From NCBI RefSeq assembly GCF_003013405.1, contig NZ_PXZL01000001.1:607250-671249 (forward strand): a stretch of 64,000 nucleotides of DNA, given 5' to 3'. The DNA is from Brevibacillus formosus (lineage in GTDB: Bacteria > Bacillota > Bacilli > Brevibacillales > Brevibacillaceae). Under the pieces are notes generated by a model. It searched no databases, was not told the origin of the DNA, and was given only the letters and a program-made list of their open reading frames with translations. The first letter of the stretch is position 1, and every line of letters starts with the position of its first letter. Both the position numbers and the translations under genes were made by a program. Below are positions 53,847-63,397 of this stretch, piece after piece.

Positions 53847-56435
53847 ATGGCTCAATATACCCCGATGATTCAACAGTATCTGGCTATCAAAAAAGATTAT
53901 CCGGATACTTTCTTATTTTTTCGCTTAGGCGATTTTTACGAACTGTTTTTTGATGACGCCGTTCTTGCGTCCCGTGAGCTGGAAATTACACTGACGGGAC
54001 GTGATGGTGGTGGTTCTGAGCGCATACCAATGTGTGGAGTTCCACATCATGCGGCAGATGGCTATATTGCAGAGCTACTGAAAAAAGGTCATAAAGTAGC
54101 CGTTTGTGAGCAAGTCGAAGATCCAAAAGAAGCCAAAGGGGTTGTTCGCCGGGAAGTGACACGCGTCATTACTCCGGGAACGATGATGGAGGGCAAATGG
54201 CTGACGGATAAGGAAAACAATTACATGGCAGCGTTGGCCCAAGTAGAAGGGCGAACGGGTGTTGCTGCGTGTGATATGAGTACAGGCGAGATGTACGTTA
54301 CCTCTTTGGTGGGTCAGGCAGAGGCTGTTCTGGATGAAGCATTGCAATATCGCCCCAAGGAGCTCGTCTTTTTTGGCCTCGCTGTTTTGCCGAAGACAGC
54401 ACTGCCATCTACTGTCGTGGATACGCACCAACTGGACGTATTTGCAGTGGATAGTCAGTATGCAGAGCAGGCAAAAGGTCTGGATATGTCCATGCGAGCG
54501 GCGGTCAATGCTCTCTTGTTCTACATAGGGACGACGCAAAAACGCAGTCTTGCCCATATGCGGCTATTAAAGCAGTACGATGCAAAGCAGTATCTGCAAA
54601 TGGACGGCTTTTCCAGACGCAATTTGGAATTGACAGAGACCATTCGCGATAAGACGAAAAAAGGCTCTCTGCTGTGGCTGTTGGATCGGACGCAGACCGC
54701 AATGGGTGGTCGTCTTTTGCGCAGATGGATTGAGCGTCCATTGCTGAGTCGCGATCAATTGGAGGCACGTCTGAGCGCTGTGGAAGCCCTGAAGGGTGAC
54801 ATGCTGCTTCGATCCGATTTGCGGACTTGCTTAGATCGTGTCTATGATTTGGAGCGTCTGGCGGGCCGTATTTCCTACGGGAATGCAAACGCGCGAGATC
54901 TCATTCAGCTGCGGATGTCTTTGGAAGCTGTTCCAGAGCTGAAGCAGTATATGATCCAAACGAATACGCCAGTATTGATGGAGCTGGCGCATGGGATGGA
55001 TGAATGTACGGATATAGTCAACTATTTGGCTAATGCGCTAGTGGATGATCCCCCGATATCGGTTCGTGAAGGCGGAATGATTCGGACGGGATATGATGAG
55101 TACCTGGATAAGCTCCACACGGCAAGTCGTGAAGGGAAGACGTGGATTGCCCAACTGGAGCAGGGAGAACGGGAAGCGACTGGGATTCGTTCCCTTAAAG
55201 TTGGCTTCAATAAGGTGTTCGGCTATTACATCGAAATATCGAAATCCAACATTGCCAACGTTCCCGCTGGCCGGTATGAGCGCAAGCAAACTTTGGCCAA
55301 TGCAGAGCGGTACATCACGCCAGAGCTGAAGGAACGTGAAGCTCTCATTCTGGAAGCGGAAGAAAAGATGATTGAGCTGGAATACCAACTGTTCGTGGCT
55401 GTAAGAAGTGAAGTCGCGAAGCATATACCAAGACTGCAGAACCTCGCGGAGCGCATTGCATCTGTGGACGTTCTCCAGGCATTTGCTACGGTAAGTGACG
55501 AGCGGGGATTTGTACGCCCTGAGCTTGTGGAAAGCGGCGAATACGTCATTACAGAAGGGCGTCATCCAGTAGTAGAAGCCGTTCTGGAGCGCGAAAAATA
55601 CGTGGCAAATGACGTGGAGATGGATCAGACCATTCGTCAAGTTTTGCTCATTACGGGTCCGAATATGGCAGGTAAGAGTACGTACATGAGACAGATTGCC
55701 TTGATCACGGTGATGGCACAGATCGGTTGCTTCGTTCCAGCTAAACAGGCCAAGCTGTCGATTGTCGATCAGATTTTTACACGAATCGGGGCAGCCGACG
55801 ACTTGGTAGGCGGGCATAGTACGTTTATGGTGGAAATGCTCGAGACCAGACACGCCTTGCAAAAAGCGACAGCGAAGAGCTTGATTCTGCTCGATGAGAT
55901 TGGCCGCGGGACTTCGACGTACGATGGTATGGCGCTTGCACAAGCAGTCATTGAGTACATTTGCCAAAAAATCGGTGCCAAAACACTCTTCTCCACGCAC
56001 TACCACGAGTTGACCGGGTTAGCAGAGACGTTGAGTGGTGTCGTGAATGTCAATGCTCGATGCGAAGAACGGGAAGGAAAGCTCTTGTTCCTTCACAAAA
56101 TTGAAGAGGGACGAGCAGATAAAAGTTATGGAATTCATGTGGCAGAGCTTGCGGAAATGCCGACGTGGGTCATTGAGCGGGCACGCAGTATCTTAACCGG
56201 GCTTGAGGCGAATGGAAGTGCTGGGAATGGAAATGCAGCGAGTGATGTGCAAATGTCGCTCGAATCGCTTTGGACGGCACCAGTTGCTGCGGTGCGCGAA
56301 GAACCAATGCAGTTTGCGTCGGCGGAGGAAGAAGCGATTATGGCTGAACTGCGCGAGCTGGATTTGAATTCAACGACGCCAATGGACGCCATGATGAAAC
56401 TATATGCATGGAAACAGCAATTGAAAAAGCGGTAG
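53847..56435 (+). CDS. mutS: DNA mismatch repair protein MutS
   Basis: MutS binds mismatches and recruits MutL. The mismatch-reading FxE motif is in LFFRLGDFYELFFDDAV. The ATPase has Walker A GPNMAGKSTYMRQ, Walker B LILLDEIGRGTSTYDG and the helix-turn-helix C-terminus. The length is 862 residues. TAGGAGAAG precedes the ATG. mutL follows 24 bases later. Confidence 0.98.
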   Translation: MAQYTPMIQQYLAIKKDYPDTFLFFRLGDFYELFFDDAVLASRELEITLTGRDGGGSERIPMCGVPHHAADGYIAELLKKGHKVAVCEQVEDPKEAKGVVRREVTRVITPGTMMEGKWLTDKENNYMAALAQVEGRTGVAACDMSTGEMYVTSLVGQAEAVLDEALQYRPKELVFFGLAVLPKTALPSTVVDTHQLDVFAVDSQYAEQAKGLDMSMRAAVNALLFYIGTTQKRSLAHMRLLKQYDAKQYLQMDGFSRRNLELTETIRDKTKKGSLLWLLDRTQTAMGGRLLRRWIERPLLSRDQLEARLSAVEALKGDMLLRSDLRTCLDRVYDLERLAGRISYGNANARDLIQLRMSLEAVPELKQYMIQTNTPVLMELAHGMDECTDIVNYLANALVDDPPISVREGGMIRTGYDEYLDKLHTASREGKTWIAQLEQGEREATGIRSLKVGFNKVFGYYIEISKSNIANVPAGRYERKQTLANAERYITPELKEREALILEAEEKMIELEYQLFVAVRSEVAKHIPRLQNLAERIASVDVLQAFATVSDERGFVRPELVESGEYVITEGRHPVVEAVLEREKYVANDVEMDQTIRQVLLITGPNMAGKSTYMRQIALITVMAQIGCFVPAKQAKLSIVDQIFTRIGAADDLVGGHSTFMVEMLETRHALQKATAKSLILLDEIGRGTSTYDGMALAQAVIEYICQKIGAKTLFSTHYHELTGLAETLSGVVNVNARCEEREGKLLFLHKIEEGRADKSYGIHVAELAEMPTWVIERARSILTGLEANGSAGNGNAASDVQMSLESLWTAPVAAVREEPMQFASAEEEAIMAELRELDLNSTTPMDAMMKLYAWKQQLKKR

Positions 56436-56459
56436 GATTTGTCCGGAGGGGAGGCACTC

Positions 56460-58532
56460 ATGGGAACCATTCAAGTTTTAGATGAGCATCTCGCCAATAT
56501 GATTGCTGCAGGGGAAGTAGTGGAAAGACCGGCTTCGGTTGTGAAAGAGCTGGTTGAAAATGCAATTGATGCCAGTGCAATGACAATCGAGATCCACGTT
56601 GAGGAAGGCGGTCTGGAGATGATTCGGATCGTTGACAATGGGAAAGGGATGGATCGGGAAGATTGTCAGCTGGCTTTTGAGCGCCATGCCACGAGTAAAA
56701 TCAGCAACGCTCGTGATTTGTTCCGCATTCGTACGCTGGGCTTTCGTGGAGAGGCACTGCCGAGTATTGCGGCAGTCTCGCGTATGGAGCTGACGAGCAG
56801 TACGTCCAGTAGTGAGGTAGGTACTCATCTTTTCATTGAAGGTGGGCAGCTCGGAACGATTTCCGATAAAGCCGCTGTAAAAGGGACGGAAGTATGTGTG
56901 CGCAGCTTGTTTTTCAACACACCTGCTCGCTTAAAATACATGAAGTCGATCGCCACGGAAGTTGGACATATTTCTGATTATGTGAATCGGCTTGCACTCA
57001 CGCATCCATCGATCTCCTTCCTGCTGACTCATAACGGCAAGACACTCTTGCAAACGTCTGGCGACGGAAAGCTGCTGCACGTCATGGCGGCTATCTACGG
57101 TGTGCAGGTCGCGAAGCTGTTGCTTCCAATTGCAGGGGAGACCCTTGACTATAAGTGGTCTGGTTTTCTTTCGAAGACGGAAGTGACAAGGGCGAATCGC
57201 TCTTACCTTTCGACACTGGTAAACGGTCGGTACGTGCGCAGCTATTCGATCAACAATGCGATTATGCGCGGTTATCATACATTGTTACCTATCGGCCGTT
57301 ATCCGATTGTGGCTTTGCAGATCGAGATGGATCCGTCACTGGTCGACGTGAACGTACATCCTGCCAAACTAGAGGCGAGATTCAGTAAAGAAGATGAGTT
57401 GTGCAGTGCAATAGAACATTCGGTAAAAGAGACATTGAGACAAGGCTTGGGAATTGTCAGACCCATGGCTACGCAACCAAAAGCTAAGGTCGTCACGCAG
57501 GTCGTTCAACCGCAGTTTGACCTGCAAATCACCAAGCCTGACACTCCGCAATCGCCGTTATTAGCTGCGAGTCCCCGACTCCAGGAATGGATGGCCAAGC
57601 AGGAGGTGCCAAGTAAGCAAGTGGATCTAGTGACGCCTGTCGCACCATCCATTGAGAACGGCACGGTGAAAGAGTCGGCAGCCAACTATGAAAAGCTGGA
57701 GGCTGCAAAAGTAGAGGCTATCCCGCAAGAAATCGTGCAGGCGACTTTGTTGGATCAAACGGGCACTAGCGAAGCTTTCCAACCTTTCGAGACTAAGATT
57801 CCGGTACAATGGGACATTGCCCAGGCACCACCTCCTGAGCATCCATTAAATGAAATGAGCAGGGAGGACAATTCAGCCGCGGGACGTACCGAACAACCAC
57901 CGCCACTTCCGGAAGCAACCAAAGAAAATGAAACGGATTCGCCTGTTCCCGTTATGTACCCAGTTGGTCAAGTCCATGGTACCTATATCGTCGCGCAAAA
58001 TGACGAAGGCATGTATTTAATTGATCAACATGCCGCGCAGGAGCGAATTTTTTACGAGTATTTCATGGACAAGCTTGCAGAAGAGGACATTTCCAGCCAA
58101 ATCATGCTGTTCCCTCATACGGTGGAATATACAGCTGCAGAGGCAAGCAAACTGGAGAAGCGACTGTCGCTTTTGCAATCATTTGGTTTGGAGATCGAGG
58201 CGTTTGGTGGGCGGACCTTTATCGTTCGCGCTCATCCACATTGGTTTCCAGAAGGGGCTGAGCTGGAGGTCATTGAGGAACTCATTCAGTTTGTACTGGA
58301 AACGGGAGAAAACACCCAAGCCAATGTGGTGCTGATGCGCGAAAAGGCTGCCATCATGATGTCCTGCAAAGCATCGATTAAAGCTAACCGCTTCCTGACG
58401 CATGCTGAGATGGAAAGCTTGCTGAACCAGCTACGCAAGACGAGCAGTCCGTATACGTGCCCGCATGGCAGGCCGATTGTCATTCATTTTACTGGTTATG
58501 ACTTAGAAAAAATGTTTAAGCGTGTGATGTAA
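56460..58532 (+). CDS. mutL: DNA mismatch repair protein MutL
   Basis: MutL links mismatch recognition to strand incision. GHKL ATPase motifs are VVKELVENAIDASA, RIVDNGKGM and TLGFRGEALPSI. A long Pro/Gln/Glu-rich linker spans residues about 340-510. The C-terminal domain keeps the endonuclease motif DQHAAQERIFYE, expected in a species without MutH, and a late CPHGRPI metal site. ATG 56460 has GGAGGGGAGG upstream. The product is 690 residues. Confidence 0.97.
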   Translation: MGTIQVLDEHLANMIAAGEVVERPASVVKELVENAIDASAMTIEIHVEEGGLEMIRIVDNGKGMDREDCQLAFERHATSKISNARDLFRIRTLGFRGEALPSIAAVSRMELTSSTSSSEVGTHLFIEGGQLGTISDKAAVKGTEVCVRSLFFNTPARLKYMKSIATEVGHISDYVNRLALTHPSISFLLTHNGKTLLQTSGDGKLLHVMAAIYGVQVAKLLLPIAGETLDYKWSGFLSKTEVTRANRSYLSTLVNGRYVRSYSINNAIMRGYHTLLPIGRYPIVALQIEMDPSLVDVNVHPAKLEARFSKEDELCSAIEHSVKETLRQGLGIVRPMATQPKAKVVTQVVQPQFDLQITKPDTPQSPLLAASPRLQEWMAKQEVPSKQVDLVTPVAPSIENGTVKESAANYEKLEAAKVEAIPQEIVQATLLDQTGTSEAFQPFETKIPVQWDIAQAPPPEHPLNEMSREDNSAAGRTEQPPPLPEATKENETDSPVPVMYPVGQVHGTYIVAQNDEGMYLIDQHAAQERIFYEYFMDKLAEEDISSQIMLFPHTVEYTAAEASKLEKRLSLLQSFGLEIEAFGGRTFIVRAHPHWFPEGAELEVIEELIQFVLETGENTQANVVLMREKAAIMMSCKASIKANRFLTHAEMESLLNQLRKTSSPYTCPHGRPIVIHFTGYDLEKMFKRVM

Positions 58533-58535
58533 ACG

Positions 58536-58572
58536 ATGCCCTCCTGCGGAAAAATCCGGGGAGGGTATTTTT
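58536..58572 (+). terminator. Terminator after mutL
   Basis: ATGCCCTCC pairs with GGAGGGTAT (one G-T pair), with inner GGA/TCC pairing, followed by TTTTT. Confidence 0.8.
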
Positions 58573-58642
58573 GTGTGGACTATTTGCTTCGGTTCCCATC
58601 GAAATCAGGTGTTCCTCTGCGGTTACCCCAATCTGTCATCAC

Positions 58643-58680
58643 AATCCTCCCGCAGAGAAATTTGCAGGAGGATTTTTTTA
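58643..58680 (+). terminator. Second terminator-like hairpin downstream of mutL
   Basis: AATCCTCC and GGAGGATT form an 8-bp stem, extended by a GC pair set, followed by TTTTTT. No gene is seen between it and the first mutL terminator. Confidence 0.7.
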
Positions 58681-58851
58681 TGGAGGATAAGCAACGGATT
58701 TCTTTATTGCTACTCAAACCGTTGCTGGGCTTAGCAAACCTGGCAGGAGTGTAAATATAAGAAGCATACAAGACAGGTCGGTCTCGCGGTGGCATCATGA
58801 AGGTGTTGGAGGCCCTGGCACGTGAGAAAGGAAGGAGCTACATAATAGAAC

Positions 58852-58881
58852 ACGGCCAAAGAAATAAGCTCCTTTGGCCGT
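58852..58881. terminator. Palindromic stem at the 3' end of the globin-sensor gene
   Basis: ACGGCCAAAG and CTTTGGCCGT are a perfect 10-bp inverted repeat with a 10-base loop, 11 bases past the minus-strand stop. There is no T tract, so it may be a weak terminator or an mRNA 3' stabiliser. Confidence 0.5.
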
Positions 58882-58891
58882 TCAGAAGTAG

Positions 58892-59863
58892 TTAGTGTTT
58901 ATTATGAAGACGACGAGAAATTCCATCTAGTTTATGGATGATAGAAAATAATTGCTCGGAAGTAGTATCTAATTGCTCAGCGGAAACAGTTGATAATGAA
59001 ACCTGTTGATCAATTTTAATTAATTGATTATTAATGTTCTGTAGAGATTGATAGATGTCTTTAGATGAAGCATTTGATTTATCGGCTAATTTACGTACTT
59101 CATTAGCAACAACGGTAAAGCCACGTCCGTGCTCTCCAGCTCTAGCAGCTTCAATCGCAGCATTAAGGCCTAGAAGATTTGTTTGTGTAGAAACATCTGC
59201 TACGAAGCCGCTGAGTTTCTCAATCTCCTCATTCTGCTCCTTTAACACATTCATGGAATGAGCGATTTCACCATTGTATTCGTATAGTTTGGTTGCGGAG
59301 TCGGTGAAGACGGAAGAGATTCTAAGCGCTTCCTGGGTTGTAGCTGTCAATTCGGCTGCCATTTGCTCCATATTGTGGCGGTAGCTTACATTTTCACGCA
59401 TCGTGTCACCGATATACTGTTCAAGAATAATTGCAGAATCAAAAAAAACTCTTTTGATAAGAGCCTGATAAAATGCAGTTGAGTTTTCTAGCGATTGAAT
59501 TCTTTCTGAAAAAAGACGTAAATATAGTGAGTATCCACCCAAAAACCAAGAAGCTGACAATCCAATTCTCGCATGGGTTGTTCCGATTCGTTTTCGGCTG
59601 TTTACATATTCTTCATCAATAATATGAGAAGAAAGTGTTTCGATATACCAAATCTGCATGTTCTTTAATTGGTCCATTGTTACATTTGTACGAATCAATT
59701 GATCCAAATTAGGATGCTTTTCCAATTTCTCATAAAAACAATCTACGATTTCTTTTGAGTGAGTGCTGAAGAATTCTTTGTGTGAATACAAGAGGTCTAA
59801 GTCTTCTTTTGTTAGGCCGTAGAACACCCTAAGTGAATTCCATTCATTATCCAGTGCAATCAT
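58892..59863 (-). CDS. Short globin-coupled chemotaxis-type sensor (HemAT-like)
   Basis: Residues about 1-165 resemble a protoglobin sensor, with a candidate heme-proximal histidine at residue 97 in [20 protein letters not shown]. The rest is an abbreviated MCP signalling domain containing the hairpin tip [20 protein letters not shown] and [13 protein letters not shown]. There is no transmembrane helix, so it is cytoplasmic. At 323 residues it is about 100 shorter than B. subtilis HemAT, and the helices either side of the tip are short and lack obvious methylation regions. The gene is more AT-rich than its neighbours, which suggests acquisition. Confidence 0.82.
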   Translation of the reverse strand: MIALDNEWNSLRVFYGLTKEDLDLLYSHKEFFSTHSKEIVDCFYEKLEKHPNLDQLIRTNVTMDQLKNMQIWYIETLSSHIIDEEYVNSRKRIGTTHARIGLSASWFLGGYSLYLRLFSERIQSLENSTAFYQALIKRVFFDSAIILEQYIGDTMRENVSYRHNMEQMAAELTATTQEALRISSVFTDSATKLYEYNGEIAHSMNVLKEQNEEIEKLSGFVADVSTQTNLLGLNAAIEAARAGEHGRGFTVVANEVRKLADKSNASSKDIYQSLQNINNQLIKIDQQVSLSTVSAEQLDTTSEQLFSIIHKLDGISRRLHNKH

Positions 59864-59920
59864 GAAACCAACCCCTATTTTCTTTATATGTAATGTAAAA
59901 CTCTTTCAGATTCTAACAAA

Positions 59921-59956
59921 AATAAAATGCTAAATAAAAATAAAATGTTAAATAAA
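59921..59956 (+). repeat. Two tandem 18-base AT-rich repeats
   Basis: The unit AATAAAATGCTAAATAAA is followed by a copy with T for C at one position. They lie upstream of the minus-strand globin sensor and could be slippage repeats or binding sites. Confidence 0.7.
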
Positions 59957-60099
59957 AATGAAATATTTATGAAATTTATACTGATACGCTAAATATGACA
60001 TGTTGAAGAAACATGCATCCCTGACAGACACCCCCTGCCTGGGACAATTCCTTGGTGATGTTTCTTGGAGGTATTATTCAGAAAATTTGAAAATCAAGG

Positions 60100-60128
60100 T
60101 TGATTTTTGGCAAACACTGACATATGAT
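60100..60128 (+). promoter_or_regulatory. Sigma-A-like promoter for the orphan gene
   Basis: TTGATT (60100-60105) and TATGAT (60123-60128) are 17 bases apart, about 27 bases before the start. Confidence 0.55.
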
Positions 60129-60154
60129 TACTTGCAAAAACGAGGAGAAACGAA

Positions 60155-61351
60155 ATGAGTTCATCACGACAAAACGGGATGTTTATTTATCCCTGGGATA
60201 TAGCCGAGAGTGGTATTGAAGCAGTAATGCAAACCTTGCAAGAAGCCAGATGCAATACAGCAGTTGTCAATAGCAGCTATCATCAGGGGAGATTTTTTCA
60301 CCCGCGAAGCAAAACGTTTCGCAGGCTGCCGTTTTCAGGAGTATCGTTTACGCCTGAATGGTCGAAGTATAACCGTTTGCGCCCGACCGTACACGAGCAA
60401 ATCGCACAAGCAGGCATTCTTGCCAAAATGAAAGAAGCTTGTGAGCAGGCAGGAATGGGATTTCATACATGGTGGGTTGGCCTTCACAATTCTACGCTTG
60501 GTTTGGCTCATCCAGATCTTTGTGTGCAAAACATTTGGGAGGATACATACACATACGCATTATGTCCATCGCAGCCTGAGGTTCAGCACTACGCCAAGGC
60601 GCTTTTTACCGATACGCTGGAGCAGGTCAAGCCGGAGCGGATTTTGATCGAAGCGACTGCTTTTTTGCCGATGAAGCATGGTGAGCATCATGAAGTATGT
60701 CTTCTGCCGTTAGGAGAATCACTGCAATGGTTACTCTCGCTCTGTTTTTGCGGGGCATGTACGGAGCGTGCCGAATCGAAGCGAATCGATGTAGGAGCAG
60801 TCCGACAGCTTGTATCGAGGCTAGTCAGTCAGATGGTGGATGCCGATTCTCTCACGCAAGTATCAGCAGAATCGAGAGAAGTTGCCTTTTTGCTGTTGGA
60901 ATATCCAGAATTGTATCACTATCAGCAATCCCGTCTGGAAGTAGTGGATGGGCTATGGAGGAGCCTGAAGGAAATTGCGCAGAGTATGGGGATTGCGGTG
61001 GATGGTTTTCCGTCCTCGACACCGTTTTTCGTGAACCAGTCATATTGGGAAGGGGTTTCGTTGCGAAAAGCAGCGGCTACTCTCGATCGTGTCGTTCCGC
61101 TCGCTTATGGGGACAGTGTCAATGAGGTGGCGTATACGTTCCATGCGATCAAGCTTGTAGCGCCAGAAGCTGCACTGGGGGCAGCTTTTTCCCTGCATCA
61201 TAGCCAAATCCAGTCAGCAGCCGAGTTGGCAGCGAGGGTGAAAACAGCAGTGAACGCAGGCGCTCAATCGATTATTTATTACAATCTTGGTCTGTTAAAT
61301 AACCGCAGGCTGGACTGGATCAAACAGGCGAACCTTAGCATAGAGGAGTAG
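60155..61351 (+). CDS. Uncharacterised protein, possibly TIM-barrel
   Basis: I do not recognise this 398-residue protein. It begins GMFIYPWDIAESGIEAVMQTLQEA and shows alternating strand/helix segments such as RILIEATAFLP and GIAVDGFPSSTPF, suggestive of a TIM barrel as in glycosidase-like proteins. A CFCGAC motif lies in its middle (residues about 200-205), possibly metal-binding. There is no signal peptide. GAGGAGAAA precedes the ATG and a terminator follows, so it is a single-gene unit. It could be a hydrolase-like or sugar-related enzyme, but no function can be assigned. Confidence 0.75.
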   Translation: MSSSRQNGMFIYPWDIAESGIEAVMQTLQEARCNTAVVNSSYHQGRFFHPRSKTFRRLPFSGVSFTPEWSKYNRLRPTVHEQIAQAGILAKMKEACEQAGMGFHTWWVGLHNSTLGLAHPDLCVQNIWEDTYTYALCPSQPEVQHYAKALFTDTLEQVKPERILIEATAFLPMKHGEHHEVCLLPLGESLQWLLSLCFCGACTERAESKRIDVGAVRQLVSRLVSQMVDADSLTQVSAESREVAFLLLEYPELYHYQQSRLEVVDGLWRSLKEIAQSMGIAVDGFPSSTPFFVNQSYWEGVSLRKAAATLDRVVPLAYGDSVNEVAYTFHAIKLVAPEAALGAAFSLHHSQIQSAAELAARVKTAVNAGAQSIIYYNLGLLNNRRLDWIKQANLSIEE

Positions 61352-61364
61352 ATATTCGCAACAA

Positions 61365-61394
61365 ACAAGACCCACGGAACTTCGCGGGTCTTGT
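61365..61394 (+). terminator. Terminator after the orphan gene
   Basis: AACAAGACCC and GGGTCTTGTT pair, with an inner CG/CG pair set, followed by a short T-rich run. The remainder of 61395-61626 shows no other clear feature. Confidence 0.75.
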
Positions 61395-61626
61395 TCATAT
61401 GGATGGACTGGAAAATCATACTACAGTCCGACGCGCTTTCATAAAAAATGGTATGATTGTCATAGCGAAGAGGAAAACAGTTTGGTTCAGATTCTATTTG
61501 ACCGGAAAATTAATCCTGCTTACAATAATATGATCGTTACCGTTTATGTAAAAACCGTCGAGTCGTTTTTCTAGAACAGCAGTTCTTATCAAAAAAGGGC
61601 GAAGACGTAAGGAAGGGAACAAAGGC

Positions 61627-62412
61627 GTGATTGTTACAACAGGACTTGAGCCTGGTGAAGAAACCTTGCGTCACGCAGCTGAATTGGCTAGTACATTGGG
61701 GCTACAAGTTGTGAATCGACGCGATTTTTCATTGGGTCAAATGCGCAAGCGATATGGGGTACAAGAAGTATTGGTGGTTTCCGCTCTCGGAGCACGTCTG
61801 GAAGTGCCGGGGAAAAAACCATTCTTTTTTCATCCGAACACATCTGCTTTTCGTATAAAGCGGCTCATGCGCGGCGATACTGATACTATGCTTGTTGCTT
61901 GCCAAATTCAACCAGGAGATGAAGTGCTGGACGCCACCTTGGGTCTGGGTGCTGATGCGATTGTATTTTCTCATGCGACTGGCGCAAAGGGGAAAGTCGT
62001 TGGCATCGAATCTGAGCGATTGCTAGCCATCTTAGTAGAGGATGGGTTGCGGCACTGGTCTTCCGATGCGATAGAATTGGAGCAAGCCATGCGTCGTATT
62101 GAGGTGCGATGTGGCAACCATCTAGAAGTACTGAGAGGACTGCCTGCCCGTTCCTTCGACGTCGTTTATTTCGATCCCATGTTCGAAGTAACGGTACAAA
62201 GCTCGTCGGGGATCGCCGGAGTTCGTGAGCTCGCCAATCCAGATGCTCTTTCCGAGGAGGCTGTTTTGGAAGCGCAGCGAGTTGCGAGAAAACGTGTGGT
62301 AATGAAAGAAGGAAAAGAAGGTAGGATGTACGAGCGCTTTGGTTTTACGCCGTTTCGCTCCCGCGGCCAGCAGGTCGTGTACAGCTACAAAGAGATAGGT
62401 GGAGGGGAGTGA
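61627..62412 (+). CDS. Class I SAM-dependent methyltransferase, RsmJ-like
   Basis: The 261-residue product has an N-terminal region (residues 1-85) and a Rossmann domain with SAM motif VLDATLGLGADAIVFSHATG and the catalytic-type motif DVVYFDPMFEV. The layout resembles the RsmJ/DUF548 family of 16S rRNA guanine methyltransferases, but the match is from memory. GTG 61627 lies behind AAGGAAGGGAA. It overlaps or abuts miaA, suggesting coupled expression with a tRNA-modification gene. Confidence 0.72.
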   Translation: MIVTTGLEPGEETLRHAAELASTLGLQVVNRRDFSLGQMRKRYGVQEVLVVSALGARLEVPGKKPFFFHPNTSAFRIKRLMRGDTDTMLVACQIQPGDEVLDATLGLGADAIVFSHATGAKGKVVGIESERLLAILVEDGLRHWSSDAIELEQAMRRIEVRCGNHLEVLRGLPARSFDVVYFDPMFEVTVQSSSGIAGVRELANPDALSEEAVLEAQRVARKRVVMKEGKEGRMYERFGFTPFRSRGQQVVYSYKEIGGGE

Positions 62413-62414
62413 CC

Positions 62415-63368
62415 TTGCAACAGAGAGAAAGGCTAGTCGTGATTATTGGCCCAACAGCGGTCGGCAAAACCCAGCTTAGCCTGGAGCTGGCCGAACAGTT
62501 CGACGGTGAGATTATTTCCGGTGATTCCATGCAAGTATACCGTGGAATGAATATCGGCACCGCAAAAGCAGAACCTGAGGAGCTTGCGAGCATACCGCAT
62601 CACCTCATTGATATTAAAAATCCAGACGAGGAATACTCTGTCGCGATGTTTCAGGAAAGTGCCGCAGGGTTGATTACAGACATCAACCGACGTGGCAAAC
62701 TTCCGTTTATCGTCGGCGGAACAGGTCTCTACATAGAATCAGTTACTCATCGATTTCAGTTTTCCACCACATCTCAAGACCCTGAGCTGCGTGATCGACT
62801 GCAAAGATTGGCTGACAGCGAAGGCGTGGAAGCACTGCACGCCCGATTGGCCGATGTCGATCCGATTACAGCCGAACGCCTGCATCCCAATGATGTAAAG
62901 CGGGTGATTCGCGCACTGGAGATTTATGAAAGCAGCGGGTACAAAATGTCCGACTTTCAGCTGCGGGCGCAGCATTCACCCTATGATTTGGTGATGATTG
63001 GTCTCACGATGGACCGCGCAAAGCTGTATGAACGAATCAACCACCGGGTCGAACTCATGATCGAAGCGGGGCTGGTTGAGGAAGTGAGGGGGCTCTTGGA
63101 TGCTGGCTACGACGCGTCACTGGTCTCTATGCAGGGCTTGGGGTACAAAGAGCTCATCCCTTACCTGTATGGAGAGATCACGCTAGAAAAAGCGGTGAAC
63201 GACATACAGCAACGAACACGGCATTTTGCCAAACGCCAGCTTTCCTGGTTCCGTCGTATGGAAGAAATTCAATGGTTTGACATGACTGATCCAGCCGAAC
63301 AGAGGAATAACGTGGAAACTATCAAGCGAATATTGGCAGGAAAGTTTCAACAATTGCCGAATATATAA
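62415..63368 (+). CDS. miaA: tRNA dimethylallyltransferase
   Basis: It adds the isopentenyl group to A37 of tRNAs reading U-starting codons; MiaB then thiomethylates it. The P-loop is IIGPTAVGKTQLS, the substrate motif ISGDSMQVYRGMNIGTAK, and conserved KRVIRALEI and QRTRHFAKRQLSWFR are present. TTG 62415 lies 6 bases after GGAGGGGA, whereas GTG 62409 touches it. The product is 317 residues. The miaA-hfq order matches B. subtilis. Confidence 0.95.
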   Translation: MQQRERLVVIIGPTAVGKTQLSLELAEQFDGEIISGDSMQVYRGMNIGTAKAEPEELASIPHHLIDIKNPDEEYSVAMFQESAAGLITDINRRGKLPFIVGGTGLYIESVTHRFQFSTTSQDPELRDRLQRLADSEGVEALHARLADVDPITAERLHPNDVKRVIRALEIYESSGYKMSDFQLRAQHSPYDLVMIGLTMDRAKLYERINHRVELMIEAGLVEEVRGLLDAGYDASLVSMQGLGYKELIPYLYGEITLEKAVNDIQQRTRHFAKRQLSWFRRMEEIQWFDMTDPAEQRNNVETIKRILAGKFQQLPNI

Positions 63369-63397
63369 CATACAAGTCCTTTTAGGGGGTAGTGTAC

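Larger units (their letters stand above)
58573..58891. other. Gene-poor, hairpin-rich interval between mutL and the globin sensor
   Basis: I find no convincing gene. Four structures lie in tandem with the mutL terminator: a terminator-like stem AATCCTCC/GGAGGATT (58643-58674) with T tail, an inverted repeat AGCAACGG/CCGTTGCT (58690-58726), and a perfect 10-bp stem ACGGCCAAAG/CTTTGGCCGT (58852-58881). Short frames of 24 codons (58680) and about 32 codons (58798) overlap these hairpins and have no recognisable product. Confidence 0.55.
59864..60154. other. AT-rich intergenic region with direct and inverted repeats
   Basis: Two tandem 18-base units (59921-59938 and 59939-59956) differ at one base, with a degraded third copy after them. 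Further on AAGAAACAT and ATGTTTCTT (60006-60014, 60058-60066) form an inverted repeat around a C-rich 43-base centre. The region separates the divergent globin sensor and orphan gene. No gene is seen. Confidence 0.6.

Noticed and set aside
58680..58754. A 24-codon frame with an AGGAGG-like site
   Set aside because: Its apparent ribosome site is the second arm of a terminator hairpin, and the product is too short and matches nothing.
60006..60066. A riboswitch upstream of the orphan gene
   Set aside because: The inverted repeat lies upstream of the probable promoter at 60100-60128, so it would not be in that mRNA, and it matches no riboswitch I know.
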